A stretch of 64,000 bases of DNA from Haberlea rhodopensis (taxonomy: Eukaryota > Streptophyta > Magnoliopsida > Lamiales > Gesneriaceae), in contig CAJQUN010000056.1 of NCBI GenBank assembly GCA_907163345.1, forward strand, positions 124,001 through 188,000. The letters run 5' to 3'. Shown here piece by piece: positions 47,501 through 57,944 of this stretch. Below the pieces are notes generated by a model that was given only the letters and a program-made list of their open reading frames with translations, had not been told where the DNA came from and did no database searches. The position numbers and the translations under genes were made by a program. The first letter of the stretch is position 1, and every line of letters begins with the position of its first letter.

Positions 47501-47665
47501 TAACAGCACATCATTGATAATAATGTTACCATGGACAATCTTACCCTTGCCCACGGTCTTACCCTTTGAGTTATCTCCGAAGATGATCTTGGGTCCAGTA
47601 CATTCTGTGACTTCAGACAGCAGCTCGATGTTTCCAGTCATGTGACGGGAACACCCACTGTCCAA
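44516..47665 (-). CDS. copia pol of the Sirevirus (protease part, integrase, RT, RNase H), open 1049 codons
   Basis: The open frame begins at the protease motif DSGCSRHMTG (residues 2-11). The true start lay upstream in gag-pol and is lost: stops lie just before it in this frame. The zinc-binding pre-integrase HWLWHKRLNH with CEACQMGK spans about residues 126-170. The integrase has catalytic D195 (HMDLFGPI), D258 (RSDKGTEF) and E294 (GVAERRN), so D-D spacing and D35E are intact. RT spans about 574-815 with MDVKSAFFNGKLQEEVY and YVDD at 736-739. The RNase H C-terminal part includes DADYAG, STAEAEYLA and FCDNTSA. It shows no frameshift, unlike its neighbours. The catalytic core looks intact, but without a start, gag or primer site it is probably not expressed normally. 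Confidence 0.88.
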   Translation of the reverse strand: MDSGCSRHMTGNIELLSEVTECTGPKIIFGDNSKGKTVGKGKIVHGNIIINDVLLVENLCYNLISISQLCDNGYAVEFHKHTCTVKSSDGITVLVGIRNGNTYKINWNHAQPDNPTCFIANNDNKHWLWHKRLNHINFKTISSLCKHDLVIGLPKIDFAKDKICEACQMGKQIRSSFKNKNAKSSSRCLELLHMDLFGPIPITSLGGMRYTLVVIDDYSRFTWTIFLSSKDQTGSKLIKLLKRTQNEKSSSIDMIRSDKGTEFSNQNLESFLEDHGIKHEFSAARTPQQNGVAERRNRTLKEAARTMLADSGISQKFWAEAVNTACYTQNRSMINKKLNLTPYEIWTGNRPSISHFHIFGCKCFVHNNGKNHLTAFEAKSDNGIFLGYSSTSKAYRIFNNRTLTVEESVHVVFSESLCVEGNKESIQNQMENIHLKANSDDEIVANRSRDNPPEPEVPDRPDQGIEASSDRADPDVLHSNVKADADHAATTHPTGPDNPESSYRWTKKHPPNLVIGSPSAPIRTRGQMMDEFTHAAFISTLEPKKIDEALTDFNWIKAMQEELNQFEQNQVWSLTPRPSDLPVIGTRWVFRNKLDADGTVVRNKARLVAQGFRQEEGIDFDESFAPVARLEAIRIFLAYAAFKDFKVYQMDVKSAFFNGKLQEEVYIEQPPGFQNHLYPNHVYLLNKAVYGLKQAPRAWYDTLSQFLLNHDFQIGSVDKTLFKFIKGEHTLLVQIYVDDIIFGSTNPKLCEKFSKLMQGQFEMSMMGELSFFLGLQVKQFNNGIFINQTKYTKELLKRFGMETCSTASTLMSPTIKLDKDEGGTTVEVTMYRGLIGLLLYLTASRPDIMFSVCMCARFQSEPKQSHFIAAKRILKYLKGSQNVGLWYSKDSNFSLIGYSDADYAGCKIDRKSTSGTCQFLGERLISWFSKKQTSIATSTAEAEYLAAGSCCAQMLWIQHQLKDYGIQAVDSPIFCDNTSAIAITYNPVLHSRTKHIDIRHHFIRDHVGKKEIRIEHISTEQQAADIFTKPLPEAKFNYFRQILGLIDLS

Positions 47666-48729
47666 ATACCAGTCTGATGCGAGCTTCTTCGGTACCTGTC
47701 ATCAAATATAATTATTGTTGGTACCCAATCCTATTTGGGTCCAGAACGGATTAGCCCTTTGGGAACCCACACCTGTATCAGCTTCAATGGCTAGTGTGTG
47801 TAAGGTGTGCTGTGTGCTGGTCTGTTTTGATGTTGTGTGTGATAATGTGTGCGCTGTGAAAACCTTTGATTCTCATAAGGTAGTCTATATCTTCGTTGAA
47901 TCGGTTTTGAATTATAGTAATTGTATTGTCTTCCTTGCCTTCGATCTTGCACCTTTTGATTTGGTCTGATAGACGCAAATCTTGCTGGTGCCTTTTCTTT
48001 GGCTTGGTCAACATAACCAATTCCTTTTCTCATATTTTGATTCACGTAAGAGACTCCTGTTTGAATCTTGGGTGCTTCAAGCCAAAGAAAAGGCACCAGC
48101 AACACCTTTTGATCGGTCCGAAGTGTTTAGAGGGGGGGTGAATGAACACTCCTTCTAAAAATTAATCCCTTGTGGGGGGGGGGGGGGGGGGGGGGGGGGT
48201 GAATGAACACCCACTGTCCAAATACCAGTCTGATGCGAGCTTCTTCGGTACCTGTCATCAAATATAATTATTGTTGGTACCCAATCCTATTTGGGTCCAG
48301 AACGGATTAGCCCTTTGGGAACCCACACCTGTATCAGCTTCAATGGCTAGTGTGTGTAAGTGTGCTGTGTGCTGGTCTGTTTTGATGTTGTGTGTGATAA
48401 TGTGTGCGCTGTGAAAACCTTTGATTCTCATAAGGTAGTCTATATCTTCGTTGAATCGGTTTTGAATTATAGTAATTGTATTGTCTTCCTTGCCTTCGAT
48501 CTTGCACCTTTTGATTTGGTCTGATAGACGCAAATCTTGCTGGTGCCTTTTCTTTGGCTTGGTCAACATAACCAATTCCTTTTCTCATATTTTGATTCAC
48601 GTAAGAGACTCCTGTTTGAATCTTGGGTGCTTCAAGCCAAAGAAAAGGCACCAGCAACACCTTTTGATCGGTCCGAAGTGTTTAGAGGGGGGGTGAATGA
48701 ACACTCCTTCTAAAAATTAATCCCTTGTG
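47650..48729 (-). repeat. rearranged 5' region: 525-bp direct duplication around a G run
   Basis: The segments 47650-48174 and 48206-48729 are nearly identical. Each holds the gag C-terminal remnant (minus-strand frame with YRLPYENQRFSQRTHYH) fused to the first roughly 60 bp of the LTR end. Between them lies the G run. Inside each copy is a perfect inverted repeat, GCTGGTGCCTTTTCTTTGGC near 47980 and its complement near 48080. No primer-binding site is present. This replaces the expected 5' untranslated region and most of gag. Confidence 0.85.
48174..48199. repeat. 26-base G homopolymer
   Basis: An uninterrupted run at the junction of the two 525-bp copies. The LTR has a shorter G run (seven to nine bases) before the same TGAATGAACAC context, so the run may derive from it by expansion. 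Confidence 0.9.
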
Positions 48730-49760
48730 ATTTCTTTCGGATTAGTGAAAGAAATCTGTTTCTTAATCAACTCTTGTACAGAACAGACCACTGAAAGTAT
48801 AAGTGCGGAACGGTCTGTTCTTGTATACGTAAGAACGGCTCGATGGCTAGTATGAAAGAACAAGTGCAGAAATAAGATACACAGGATATGTTTCTGGAAG
48901 TTCGAAGGTGGTGTAATCCTTCTACGTCTCCCCTTCTTCCAATTAAGGAAGGTTTATACTAGAAGACTTTGATTTATACAATCCTGTTGTACAAACCCGA
49001 TTCAGACTGAATTTACCTCACTACCAATCTGAAACTCCTAGTCACTCGATCTGCTCAGACACACTTTGTCTGACAGTTACAATATGTTTCTCACTTCTAT
49101 TTTTCAACACAGAAAACACAAGATGCGCACAGTGATCCTAAATGATCAAATGTTACAAAGTAAATGTGCTTAAGAATAATTTCAGCTTGAGAGCTTCTGA
49201 GCTTGTAAGCTTGTGCTGTTTTGCTTTCTTGTGTGTTTTTCAATTGATCAGCAAGAGTCATTATATTCCTTTTGTTGCATCCTTTTATAGTTGTAAGTAC
49301 CAACGACATTATTTCCCTTAATGTGCAACTTTGACTCTGCTTAAACTCTGAGTAGGCTACAGTCTTCTTCTTCTTCAGGATACTTGTCGTTCTGGTTCAT
49401 ACTTTCGGCGACTGTCAGGTAAGCTCTTCTTTGTCTTCTTACCTTTTATGGCAATCTTCAGTCTTTGGTCCTTTGTAGCATTAATTACAACATTAAATGC
49501 TACAATAAATAGCCGTTAATGATTCGGACTGAGGAGCCATTCTTTATGTATCCTTGACTGCTCTGATCTGATAAAGATTGAGATCGATCTGAAGCATAGA
49601 TCTAGTCAGTCTGAAATCCATCGATCCGGTCTGAAATGCTTTGTCATCTTATCAGCTTGATCTGTTTTGGGCGATCGTTCTGGTCAGTCTGATTTCACTA
49701 GATCCGGTCTGATATGTTTTGTCATCTTTAAAATCTCATCGATAAGATCCGGAACTAACA
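48666..49760 (-). repeat. 5' LTR of the Sirevirus, last six bases missing
   Basis: It matches 40303-41402 but begins at GATCGGTCCG on the plus strand, lacking the terminal TGTTAG. The rearranged gag remnant is joined directly to it. Confidence 0.9.
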
Positions 49761-49765
49761 CTTAC

Positions 49766-50408
49766 TATTACTAGACCCGACATCACTTACTCCGCCAATG
49801 TCCTAAGTCAATTCATGAATAAACCTGGAAAAGAACACCTCTTGGCAGCATATAGAGTCTTAAAATACTTGAAGGGATCTATTGGCCAGGGACTTATTTA
49901 TCGGACAGATTCATCTTTCGAGCTCAAGGGATTTAGTGATTCGGACTGGGCAGCATGTCCAGACACAAGAAGATCAGTAACAGGGTTCTGCATATTTCTT
50001 GGGAGTTCTTTAGTGAGCTGGAAATCCAAAAAGCAGAACACAATTTCGAGATCCTCATCTGAGGCAGAGTATAGAGCTTTGGCTCACACCACAGCTGAGA
50101 TTGTTTGGCTGCAAAAATTGTTGAACGACTTTGGATTACACATAAAGCTACCTATTTCATTATTTTGTGACAATCAATCGGCGTTACATTTAACAAGGAA
50201 TCCAGTGTTTCATGAACGCACTAAGCACATAGAATTGGATTGTCATTTTGTTAGAGACAGAGTGTTGGCCGGAATGATTAAGACGATCTATATTCCTTCG
50301 AACCATCAACTAGCAGACATCTTCACCAAATCTTTGGGCGCTCCAGCTTTTACGCACTTACTATCCAAGATGGGAATATTAAACATTTATGCCCATCTTG
50401 AGGGGGAG
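49766..50408 (+). CDS. RT end and RNase H of the split copia polyprotein
   Basis: This continues from 40302: ITRPDITYSANVLSQFM, then LAAYRVLKYLKGS, RNase H GFSDSDWAACPDTRRSVTGF, SSEAEYRALA, FCDNQSALHL and the C-terminal HQLADIFTKSLG. The frame is open and passes the start of the 3' LTR, with its stop at about 50463-50465. The purine tract CTTGAGGGGGAG at 50397-50408 abuts the LTR. It is coding in form only, because it is separated from its start by about 20 kb of inserted DNA. Confidence 0.9.
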
Positions 50409-50811
50409 TGTCAAAATGAAGAAGAAAATGATAGAGATGCACTAGATAAGCAGCCATGCAGCTGAGACACAGAGGATAGAATGAAATCAGCACCTAGAAC
50501 ATTCTTTGGAATCTTTGCATTTTAGAGGGAACGTTTGTTAGGGGTTGTGCATGCATTGTGTGAGCATTGCACATGTGAATTGGTAGTTTTAGCTTTCTGT
50601 ATTCATATATATAATTGATAGGCTTTCTAGTTTGTTTTCAAGTTCTTTATCATTTATTCATTCAGTGGAAATCATCACAAACTCATTGCTGTTCTTCATT
50701 TATAAGCACACAAAATTTCCATCTTCGTCTTCCTCTTTTCCCGTGTTCTTCATTATCATTCATCTATCAATCAAAATCACTTCAATGGAGATACATTTAA
50801 TATATTTAACA
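50409..50811 (+). repeat. 3' LTR of the nested-host copia element
   Basis: 403 bp, near-identical to 27259-27663. Confidence 0.92.
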
Positions 50812-51316
50812 GAGACCGCTAATCAATGCGACTTACATAGTGGCTAATGCCACATGATAGTTATTAACTAAAGCTATATTACACTAAGTTTAATCGGTTT
50901 TAAATTAAATAATTAAACATCAAACGAGATTTAAAGCCGACGCAATCTGATATCATAATAAGCAATTAATTTCTCGTTTTTTGGTAATGGAGAAATTAGG
51001 GGCCCTCAGATTCATTAATAAATACAAGATTTTCCAATGTATAAAATAACTAAAAAGTTGTACATTGTGAAATTGATTCTGCCATTATTCGCCCCACCAA
51101 ATACGATCCTTATTAATGATATTTTCTGTTTCATGATAAAAAATAAATAAATACGATCCTTATTAAACATCTAGATTTCAAGTTTATTATAATATAAATC
51201 AGATTTTATGGATTTAACAATATATAGAGGCGGGTTGTTCTTGAGAAGTTTATTAATCGTATCGACTTAAAATTTAAGAATCAATTCTCATCTTAACCAT
51301 ATATATATACTTTCGA
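50812..51316. other. AT-rich spacer
   Basis: It begins with the aged TSD GAGAC. An AATACGATCCTTATTAA direct repeat occurs at about 51101 and 51149. No gene. Confidence 0.45.
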
Positions 51317-51845
51317 GTAGACCTGACTACAGTTCAGAACCATCGATTAGAAGGTTCAAAAAATATTGATCTTTAACCTTCATTGACGGTTCTGATTACA
51401 GTTTATGAACCATCGGTTATGATTAAACAACAGTTGCGGTTATGGTTTGATACTTATTTTTTAAAAAAAATTATTAAATGTTTTTCAAAAAATTAAAATG
51501 CATTTGAATGTGTTTTCGTCCGTGGTTTAATTATAAATTCAAGCTCAAATAACCAAATTATGTAAGACATATTTGTTTGATTAATATATATAAATTATAA
51601 CACTTTATTTAGATCAATATGACTCTTATAACTTAGTGTTTGAATCTAATTATTCAAGTTGGAGATCATGAGTTCAAATCTACACTATAACATATGTTTT
51701 AAATTTAAAAAATGCAACAAAAAATTAAAATAAACCTTTGAGCTGCCGGTTACCCGTAACCAGCTCGTCTAAACGTTGACCCGATTAATCGGCCCGTTAA
51801 CCAAGGACCGGTTCAGAGTAATTTATGACCATTAGTCAGATCTAC
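51317..51845. mobile_element. MITE-like element with GTAGACCTGACTA ends
   Basis: Imperfect terminal inverted repeats (GTAGACCTGACTA at the left, complement GTAGATCTGACTA at the right). The right half has CCGGTTACCC / AACCAAGGACCGGTTC motifs and the left half GAACCATCGATTA / GAACCATCGGTTA. No ORF and no clear TSD. Confidence 0.5.
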
Positions 51846-52257
51846 CATGGAGTTTCTTGGGAGTTTATTGTTGGATTGGTTTCTTATGTTATCTACTACA
51901 AACACATAATTTATGATAACAAGAATACTTTGAATAATAATAATAAAAATTAGACAATGACAATAATTCGCGTTTTATAACTCAATTGAAATTTCTTTTT
52001 AAGTAATCCGAGTTATACTTGATCCGACGCTCGAACGAGTATGGGTCGGATAATAGTTTTACAGGACCCGAATCAAACCTGGTCTATTTAACAAATATAT
52101 TATATTAGTATATTTAAAAAAAGTTATTAAATATGGGTAAAAAAATTATGTGGCCTATTATACTTTTATGACAATATAGAAATTATATTATTATGCATTT
52201 TTTGTTAAAAATATAATAATTTATATATTTTTTATTTAAAACGTGTTATATTTATAC
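51846..52257. other. AT-rich spacer
   Basis: No ORF. It includes GATCCGACGC and GGGTCGGATAATA-like motifs near 52020, possibly a degenerate small repeat. Confidence 0.4.
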
Positions 52258-52430
52258 GAGAAATTAAGGATTCTAACCTATCTTAAATCATTATTTTTAA
52301 AAATAGCCTTATCTATTAAATAGTTTTAAATATAGCCTTTCATAATTTAAAAATCCTAAAATACCCTTTTTTTTAATAGATAAGGCTATTTTTAAAAATA
52401 TGGATTTAAGATAGAATCCTTAAATTTCTC
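52258..52430. repeat. 173-bp foldback repeat
   Basis: The left arm GAGAAATTAAGGATTCTAAC..AGCCTTATCTATTA pairs with the right arm TAATAGATAAGGCT..ATAGAATCCTTAAATTTCTC over about 60 bp with few mismatches. It is probably a small MITE. Confidence 0.75.
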
Positions 52431-54380
52431 TTTTAATTATCACTCTTGAGGCATGAATGTTACGGTCAATTGAATTTTCAAAAATTAAATATAACATGAT
52501 AATCTACTCACAATATAAATTACGTTTATTTAAAGGATTTCCTAGTCGATATGAAGCACGAACTTAAATTTTGCTCAAATTCGGTTTTCAATTTAACGAT
52601 TTGTTCATAAATCGTTTAAGTACTTCAAAAAATTTTAGTTTTATTTTTCTTTACTTATACATTAATGGTATATACATCTATGTAAAAATCCAAAAAGTGT
52701 AAATCGTATGTGTAAAATTGATGAAAACACTGTACTTTAAAAAATTAGGCACGTGGCTCGAGGAAGGTTAAAGGTGTTGGTTGGTTGTTGGTTGTCTAAA
52801 AGTCGTCGGGCAGCACGTGCGAATTGGAGTGAGATTAGATTGGAGCCATATGGGAAAAAGCAGGGCTCCTCCAATCACATGAGCCGCACGAATCAGCAAT
52901 TTGGACGCTACACGACACTGTGTAATCTCTCTCTCCCTCTCTCGATTCTTCCAATTGTACCAAAATCAGTCCCCTTCTGGACAAAAAACTGGAAAATTAA
53001 CAAATATTTTTTGTAAAAATAGATATGGCAATTAAAAAATATCTATAAAATACAGGTTTTTACAATATTAACGTTAAACTTTTAGAATTAATCGTCTCAT
53101 GAAAAATAATTTTAATTAAAATTAGTACAAAAATTTTGTTTTTAATCAGTAGTATTCCCAAATTTTTATTTTTAATCAAAAGTGGACTCAAAACCTCATA
53201 TTCAATTATGATACCACTTTTGTTAAAAAAAACAATTTATTTGAGACTAAATTTGTTAGAAACATTTATGTGAAACTATTTTTAGCTAAAACAATATTTG
53301 TGGAAATATATCTGAATAATTATAAAAATTTGGGATTAGTATTGAAACAACATATATTCTATGAACCATTTTTGAAAATTACCCAAAAAGATATGACTTG
53401 ATAATGTTCTACTTTTAAAGTTCTAAGTTTTGAGCACAATCTTTCATAGTGGTGTTAAAAATTTAAATATAATAGATGGGAGGAGAAGAATTTAAGGAAT
53501 ATTGATCAAATGATCAAATCACTCGCTAATTTAAATATCCAAGAAATTATTTTAAATAATAATTTTTTTAAAAAAAATATTCCTAAGGAATGGATATTTT
53601 GATAAAGAAAATTGATATATTTTAATGTATGATTTCAAACTCAATAAGATATACTATAAATATTGTAGATAGGATCCTATCCAATTAAACGTGAATGTGG
53701 AAAGATTTTGATTATATGAAGGCGACTTTGTTTACTTTGATATTCAAAATTTATGTTCTCATAAAAGTTGCCTATGTGCAATGCGATTTTTTTGTCACAT
53801 GTTAAGAGATTTTTACTCTTGTGCATTAAGTGGTGGATGGAATAATGATCCATAGTTGGCTATGGATTAAAGCCAAGTGTCAAGTTTATTTCAATTACTC
53901 TAAAATTGACTGGTTCAAGGAACAGATAATTTGCTTAAAATTTTTATAATAGTGATTCGTTTTGGAAGTTTCTTTACGGCAAAAAAAATAAAAAATTGAA
54001 ATTGTATATCCAAATGAAGGGCTACTTATGAAAAAATCCTCATACTACTTTCAACTTTAAGATTTCACCCTACTTAAAAAAAATTTAAGATAGCTTCCTA
54101 GTTTTGTCTTCTTCTCCCTTTCTTTATTTTTCCAGAACATTTTACCCTTTATTTAAAAAAATTGTTTAAAATTATAACAGGCTCATCTCTCTTCCATATT
54201 ACAATAAAATTTTAACGAGGTGGATTGCAAATCCACCATTTACGAATGGCTTATCACCATCCAACCTCAGCCCCTCCGGCGAGGTTAGTTTGCAAGTTAT
54301 CTGACTCCTTCAGAAACTGCGTAGCATAACCTTAATTTGTTTCATACCTTAAGGCATAGAGTATAACCAGATATAAAAAG
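52431..54380. other. AT-rich spacer
   Basis: One 87-codon ORF at 52753-53016 (+) lies in a short less AT-rich island (about 52745-52980) with a CTCTCTCTCCCTCTCTC tract. It shows no domain and I cannot tell a gene from chance. The rest is featureless. Confidence 0.35.
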
Positions 54381-54416
54381 ATTTTAAAGAAATCTGAGAG
54401 ATAGATGGCCAAAAGC

Positions 54417-54690
54417 CTTTATTTTATTCTGCAAATACTTACAATATTTCTACATTAATACATCTCCTCCTGAGAAGATACTAACTTGTTTAGCCTCTCA
54501 TATAATGAGGCTGGACTCGAAACACATATACAAATTGACTTGAAAAACTTAGATATTACATATAAAAGAAAATTACCAAGCTATAAAGATGATAAGTTTA
54601 CAGCTTGGAGACTACAATATTTATTTGTGAGAAAACTATAGAGAATTTCTGATGTCATTAGCTTCCTCAATGTCTGGCCTTATATAGGCA
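54417..54690 (-). promoter_or_regulatory. TATA box and polyadenylation-type signals of the capsid-like element
   Basis: On the minus strand CCTATATAAGG (54679-54688) is followed about 250 bp later by AATAAAATAAAG (about 54417-54430). A TATA box with a poly(A) signal a short way downstream is what an LTR or a pararetroviral intergenic region carries. It lies on the same strand as, and downstream of, the capsid-like pseudogene. Confidence 0.45.
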
Positions 54691-57145
54691 TGAATCCAGA
54701 CTTCAAATGCGGATTTCAAACTCTTGTTGAATGTTAAGTGCGCTCGTGAGTGCACCTTTATCTTGTGGTCTGGCATTTTTTGTCCGAGTGTGCAAACTTC
54801 TCATGAGTGGTCCATTATTTTGTCTGAGTACGTTTAACGGTCCACACATTTATCCTTTGTCGGAGAATTTTTACATTATTGATGTTTGTGGTCCCCAAAC
54901 TTTAGGAAAATGTGCCCTCTTGTCAGTAGATCTCTTGTCTTTTCCTGCTTCCTGTCGATCAGGCTTGGGCCATAACCCTTTCCCGGACTCTGGCTATTTC
55001 TATTCTGGGCACTCCTGGCAAACCTGATCTTTCCATCGGCCGATATGTGTCATGTTGCAGAACTTCCGATAAGTTTCTTTACTCGTCGGAATCTTGTTTT
55101 CCCAAAGAATTCTTCTCTTTATTTCGAAGAGTTCTTCAGTAAATCATGTAGTAGTTCATGTCATAGAATTCAACAAGAATGTTCCATTGGCTGAATTTTG
55201 GAAGAACTTGAATGGAAATTTAACTTTGTTCATCTCGGTTAGACAGACACAAAGTCCCCATGCTCGTCTAGTTGAAGCTTCATTTTCTATTATTGCCCCA
55301 ACTAATACTGGTACGTCTGAACGTCCTCTTCATCGGTGTTGCTAGAACTTGTTTGCTTAGAACCGATTGACGAGGTTCTACTCATGGTTGGTCCTGATCT
55401 TTGCCCTGATCTGTAACTTCGAGCTTTCTGCTTTAACCATAACTTCCTAGATCTCCATGAAGACCCACTTCTTCTCGAACTACTTCCTCGGGCATAATGA
55501 TGACTTCTGTGTTTTTCATCTTCCCCCTTTGATGGTAGTTTACAATGATTGTAGGGATATCATTCTCCATACAGCAAAGATGATCTATTTTGTTGATTCA
55601 TCTTAGCTTGTTGTAGTTCTTTTGGACTTTCACTTGATAGCACCACTCCACAAGCTTCATTTTAAGAAATGACATTCTCCTGGCCACCGTCTCCATTTCT
55701 TGCGGTGTATGTTCTTGGATAATCATTTCTCTCCATGGACAATGTATTTTGGCAAAGAACAACTCGGATGCAGCTTTTTCTGTCATCTTGGCCTTCCATC
55801 TATACTCTGTGAAGAGTTTGATGTATTCGTCTACATAACAGATATCATATAGTTAGAGGCTATATAGAGCTTGTCGATATTTTTTCGCATTCTCTTGCCC
55901 ATTCCTTCGAAGTAACCAACTCCAACGAAACAGATTTTAAAAAATTTAGCCATTTTGTCCACAATTTCTTTCAGGGATTCTCCGGCTAAATCTTCTTCCT
56001 TGGTACCTGGGTTTGAGAGTTCCCAGACAATTTTGACCGATCCTTCCAGACTCATATTAAGGAGTAATATGAATTCTTCTTTGTTTAGATCAAGCTGAAG
56101 CCCATTAATCAATAAGAACTTCTCGATTTTTGAAATCCAAAATATCCATGTTGAGCATAAGTCTGTATGGATATATCGGATCTAACTGAGAATTCCCATA
56201 AGACGTTTGATGTATGTCTGGCCTGCCGAACTACTCCTTGTTCGAACTGGGGTTTCTAGATTTGCTTCTACGGTAAAATCATGTTGATGGGACATTCTTT
56301 GATCTCCATCGGGTGGTGGATTGTTTGACCCAAAACTTTCTTGTGTTGGTGGAAGTTGAGGAATTCCACCAACTTGACTTGTCTTGAAGTCTAGGAGATT
56401 TAATCCCGCAAACGAGTCGCCAAGATGACGAAAATCTTCCAGGTTGATTATTTACATTACTTTGTATGAAGTATTGGATCTCCTCATAGGACTACAATCA
56501 TTTTTCAGTCTCCGTCAAAGGCCTTCAGACCTCATCCTCTTTTCCTTTTTGATGTAAAAGGGGTTATGTTCTATAGGATGGTGGTAACCACCCACCTTTC
56601 CTTCTTCCTGAAGAACTTGGTCGTGACTCCAACTCCTTGACACGGGTTTGAACATCTCGAAGATTTTCAAGAATTTCCTCCTGGTATTTAATCATGATCT
56701 CCATCTGACTATGAATCTGATGGAGCATGATATTGTACGTATCCATAACGCTGCACTGTCTTCTGAATCTCTCTAAGATCTTGGGACATCTTAGAAGTAA
56801 CCGGCTCAATTTCTCGAAAGGTTGGTTCTTTCATCCTATTCGTCTGGTCCGGACCCTGTTGGATTATTGGGTCTGGAATAATGTTGTTGTGTTTAGGATG
56901 GTCTTCATCCTGAGCCTCGGATAACTCGAACTAAAGTTTGAGGTTCATCCTGTAAATGTTCTTCGTTATGTTCTCCAGTTGTTGATACTGGTTTATGTTA
57001 GATGCGCTAGCACAGGCTTCTCGTAGTATTTTTCATTTCTGGTTGAAGCATTTAGCTTCGGCCAGATGTTCCTGATTTAGTTCTTCCAATTTTTGGAAGT
57101 ACCACCTATAAGAGTCACACTTCGAACATTCGTTCGAATCCATAT
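54691..57145 (-). pseudogene. decayed capsid-like ORF, endogenous pararetrovirus or LTR-element remnant
   Basis: On the minus strand an ATG near 57140 starts MDSNECSKCDSYRW, soon broken by stops. Short open pieces follow: 56809-56564 (helical and charged, ending in an Arg/Ser-rich stretch), 56112-55831 (LLINGLQLDLNKEEF to ICFVGVGYFEGMGKR) and 55786-55598 (ASELFFAKIHCPW with a basic tail further down). The pattern of a helical N-terminus, a FF.K...PW motif and a basic Arg/Ser-rich end resembles capsid regions of caulimovirid-like endogenous sequences and some LTR elements. No RT, protease or movement protein is visible in the window. The frame breaks many times, so no product is possible. I cannot decide between a viral and a retrotransposon origin. 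Confidence 0.45.
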
Positions 57146-57515
57146 TCTCGTATGTTGTCTTCCCCGTTAAAAGATAATATTAATATTCAAAATATTATTT
57201 TAGTATTTCCAGAATAAATCTAAGTTCTGTACAATTTCAAGGATTGCGGCTTAAAATACTCAACATGTGCTTATAATAAGCAAAACATGCCAAAATCTTA
57301 AACATAAGGGTAATTATTATATTTTAAAAAAATCTATCCAATGAGTAATTATAAATATAAAGATTAAAAAGGGTAGGAATCTTCGAAGAAATTTTAAGTA
57401 TGGAATAAAGAGAAAGTTAAATTTAGGTTTAGAGATTTATTTATAATTTCCCCCCAAATTAAACTCCATTCAAATGTCTATCCAAATAGTTCGGGAATCG
57501 ACACCTGTTAAAAAC
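57146..57515. other. AT-rich spacer
   Basis: Upstream of the capsid-like remnant. No primer-binding site was found here. Confidence 0.4.
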
Positions 57516-57910
57516 ATTAATCTACATCTCTCGACTTTGACGTAATTACAGAAACCTCCCATATGGTTTGAAAAATTACAGAAACCTCCCCTCAAGTTAG
57601 GTTAAATATTACAAACAAGTAATGCCGTTAGTAAAATTAACGGCCGTTACAAAAACATCCCCTAATTTTTACTGAAAACCCCAAATTGCCACTGGTCAAC
57701 TTTGACCTGAATTTTTAGAGGAGGTGTCTTCGTAATTATGATATTTTATAGGGGGTATGATTGTAATAAAACCATTATTTGATTTTTCGAATTGTTTATT
57801 TCAAATATAATTATTACTTACTCCAACTTTTGTTATTTTCCTAATAATTTTAGTTTTTTATCTTTTTATTCAATCTTTTAAAATATCAATATATACATAA
57901 AAAAATCAAA

Positions 57911-57944
<34 letters not shown>

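Larger units (their letters stand above)
40303..49760 (-). mobile_element. Sirevirus-type copia element with post-pol ORF, minus strand
   Basis: It is bounded by LTRs 40303-41402 and 48666-49760, which read TGTTAGTTCCGG at the start and CCGATCCTAACA at the end on the minus strand. The TSD CTTAC is at 40298-40302 and 49761-49765. By my count the LTRs differ by about ten substitutions and a few indels, so roughly 99% identity and a recent insertion. On the minus strand come a rearranged 5' region without a gag ORF or primer site, an open pol, a long post-pol ORF and a polypurine tract. SIRE lineage is assigned from the pol sequence and the extra ORF. Confidence 0.93.
27259..50811 (+). mobile_element. 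copia element (about 5.3 kb of its own) split by two nested insertions
   Basis: LTRs at 27259-27663 and 50409-50811 start TGTCAAAATGAAG and end ATATATTTAACA. The flanks TAGAC (27254-27258) and GAGAC (50812-50816) match at four of five bases, an aged target duplication. The protein segments join exactly across both insertions when one copy of each insertion's TSD is removed. Subtracting the insertions leaves 5298 bp, a normal copia length. The order gag, protease, integrase, RT, RNase H is typical of Ty1/copia. Confidence 0.92.

Noticed and set aside
47784..48105. Repeated small ORFs of about 70-105 codons on both strands near 47.8-48.7 kb
   Set aside because: They are the gag remnant and its antisense in duplicated DNA, not separate genes.
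52753..53016. 87-codon ORF as a host gene
   Set aside because: No domain, homologous memory or splice context; listed only as part of the spacer.
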